Positions 4,889 to 5,980 of a stretch of DNA of 5,980 nt are shown piece after piece (position 1 is the stretch's first letter; each line of letters begins with the position of its first letter). The notes under the pieces were generated by a model. That model was not told the origin of the DNA, searched no databases, and saw only the letters and a program-made list of their open reading frames with translations. Position numbers and translations under genes: made by a program. The stretch is from NCBI GenBank assembly GCA_030614505.1, contig JAUWTX010000143.1, positions 1 to 5,980 on the forward strand, read 5' to 3'. The stretch is from Desulfuromonadales bacterium (lineage in GTDB: Bacteria > Desulfobacterota > Desulfuromonadia > Desulfuromonadales > BM103).

Positions 4889-5980
4889 ATGACTCTTCAA
4901 ACTATGACTTATCTTGTTGTCGGCGCTACCTTTGCTCTGTACATTGGTATCGCCATTTGGGCTCGTGCAGGTAGCACGAGTGAATTCTATGTTGCCGGTG
5001 GTGGCGTTCCTCCCGTTCTGAACGGTATGGCGACCGGCGCTGACTGGATGTCTGCGGCATCCTTTATTTCTATGGCCGGCCTGATCGCCAACATGGGTTA
5101 CGGCGGCGGTCTCTTCCTGATGGGTTGGACCGGCGGTTACGTTCTCCTGGCGATGCTGCTGGCACCTTACCTGCGTAAGTTTGGTAAGTTCACCGTGCCC
5201 CAGTTTGTCGGTGACCGTTATTATTCCAAGAGCGCAAGTGTCGTGGCCGTTATGTGTCTGCTGGCCGCTTCTCTCACCTACATCATTGGTCAGATGACCG
5301 GTGTTGGTGTTGCCTTCTCGCGCTTCCTTGGTGTTTCCAACACAACCGGTGTTTTCATCGGTATGGGCATCGTTTTTATGTACGCGGTTTTCGGCGGCAT
5401 GAAAGGTATCACCTATACTCAGGTTGCTCAGTACTGCGTCCTGATCCTGGCATACACGATTCCTGCAATCTTTATCTCAATGCAGTTGACCGGTAATCCC
5501 ATTCCTCAGCTTGGTCTGGGTGGTGGTTTTGTCGGCACCGACATGACTCTGCTGGGCAAGCTTGACCAGGTCGTCATGGACCTCGGTTTCCCTCAGTACA
5601 CTACGATGACTCGTATCAGTACGCTGAACATGTTCGTCTACACCATGTCACTGATGATCGGTACTGCCGGTCTGCCACACGTCATCATGCGTTTCTTTAC
5701 GGTTCCCAAGGTTAAGGATGCACGTGCTTCCGCTGGTTGGGCGCTGGTTTTCATTGCGATTCTCTACACCACAGCTCCTGGCGTTGCCGCTATGGCTCGC
5801 TTGAACCTGCATGCTTCTGTTAACACGGCTGTTATCTCCGGCGGCGATCTTTTCGCTGAAGAGGCCAGTATCAAGTACGATGAACGTCCCGACTGGATGA
5901 AGCGTTGGGAAGTCACCGGTCTGCTCAAGTTCGAAGACAAGAACGGCGACGGTCGTATCCAGTACTACAATGACAAGAAC
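4889..5980 (+). CDS. Sodium:solute symporter (SSS family, acetate-permease-like, DUF4212-linked), 3' end outside window
   Basis: The frame is open from the ATG at 4889 (AAAGGAG at 4875-4881) to the window end, 364 residues; related proteins are roughly 550-600 long, so about a third is missing. It is an inner-membrane sodium-coupled importer with the LeuT-like fold. Visible features are TM1 at about 6-26, the ATGADWMSAASFISMAGL stretch (48-65) of a core sodium-site helix, TVPQFVGDRYYSKSA (102-116), and GTAGLPHVIMRFFTVPK (258-274), which is very like ActP. The organism type and ActP likeness suggest acetate or another short monocarboxylate (inference). After the membrane segment at about 283-303 comes a hydrophilic stretch ending in DKNGDGRIQYYN (350-361), an EF-hand-like loop. 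Codon use is strongly biased (CGT for Arg, GGT for Gly, CTG for Leu), more than in the DUF294 gene, which suggests high expression. Confidence 0.93.
   Translation, partial: MTLQTMTYLVVGATFALYIGIAIWARAGSTSEFYVAGGGVPPVLNGMATGADWMSAASFISMAGLIANMGYGGGLFLMGWTGGYVLLAMLLAPYLRKFGKFTVPQFVGDRYYSKSASVVAVMCLLAASLTYIIGQMTGVGVAFSRFLGVSNTTGVFIGMGIVFMYAVFGGMKGITYTQVAQYCVLILAYTIPAIFISMQLTGNPIPQLGLGGGFVGTDMTLLGKLDQVVMDLGFPQYTTMTRISTLNMFVYTMSLMIGTAGLPHVIMRFFTVPKVKDARASAGWALVFIAILYTTAPGVAAMARLNLHASVNTAVISGGDLFAEEASIKYDERPDWMKRWEVTGLLKFEDKNGDGRIQYYNDKN

Noticed and set aside
5254..5496. Second plus-strand frame inside the symporter gene
   Set aside because: It is a shifted frame of the symporter, which continues open through it with conserved SSS motifs.

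Overview
The window reads as chromosomal DNA from a deltaproteobacterium of the Desulfuromonadales, most likely close to Desulfuromonas. The best evidence is a periplasmic triheme cytochrome whose mature 68-residue form closely resembles, from memory, the cytochrome c7 (c551.5) of Desulfuromonas acetoxidans. A desulfoferrodoxin, a rubrerythrin and an acetate-type sodium symporter agree with an anaerobic or microaerophilic, acetate-using, metal- or sulfur-reducing lifestyle. No insertion sequence, tRNA, rRNA, CRISPR array or phage gene is visible.

Layout. Positions 1-469 (+) hold the 3' part of a receiver-PilZ signalling gene. It converges, across a perfect 19-bp hairpin terminator, on a two-gene minus-strand operon at 570-1538: rubrerythrin followed by desulfoferrodoxin, driven by a good sigma-70 promoter at about 1586-1613. 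Next is a monocistronic minus-strand cytochrome c7 gene (1780-2046) with its own terminator. A divergent plus-strand gene for a small lipoprotein of unknown function (2249-2494) follows. It converges, across another terminator, on a long minus-strand gene (2584-4041) for a CBS-pair plus DUF294 nucleotidyltransferase-like protein. A 580-bp region rich in dyad symmetries separates that gene from a divergent plus-strand pair: the DUF4212 small subunit (4622-4876) and a sodium:solute symporter (from 4889, running off the window end).

How the genes work together. Desulfoferrodoxin reduces superoxide to peroxide and rubrerythrin reduces peroxide to water, so that operon is a complete oxygen-protection path without O2 release. 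Cytochrome c7 carries electrons through the periplasm. DUF4212 and the symporter form a two-component sodium-coupled carboxylate (probably acetate) importer. The divergent CBS/DUF294 protein is a recurrent neighbour of such transporters and is a plausible regulator, but its reaction is unknown.

The points most worth a second look are the 4419-4616 region, where mutually exclusive RNA pairings could hide the ribosome binding site of the transporter operon; an EF-hand-like calcium loop in the symporter; and the divergent CBS/DUF294-transporter arrangement. None of these proves a new system.
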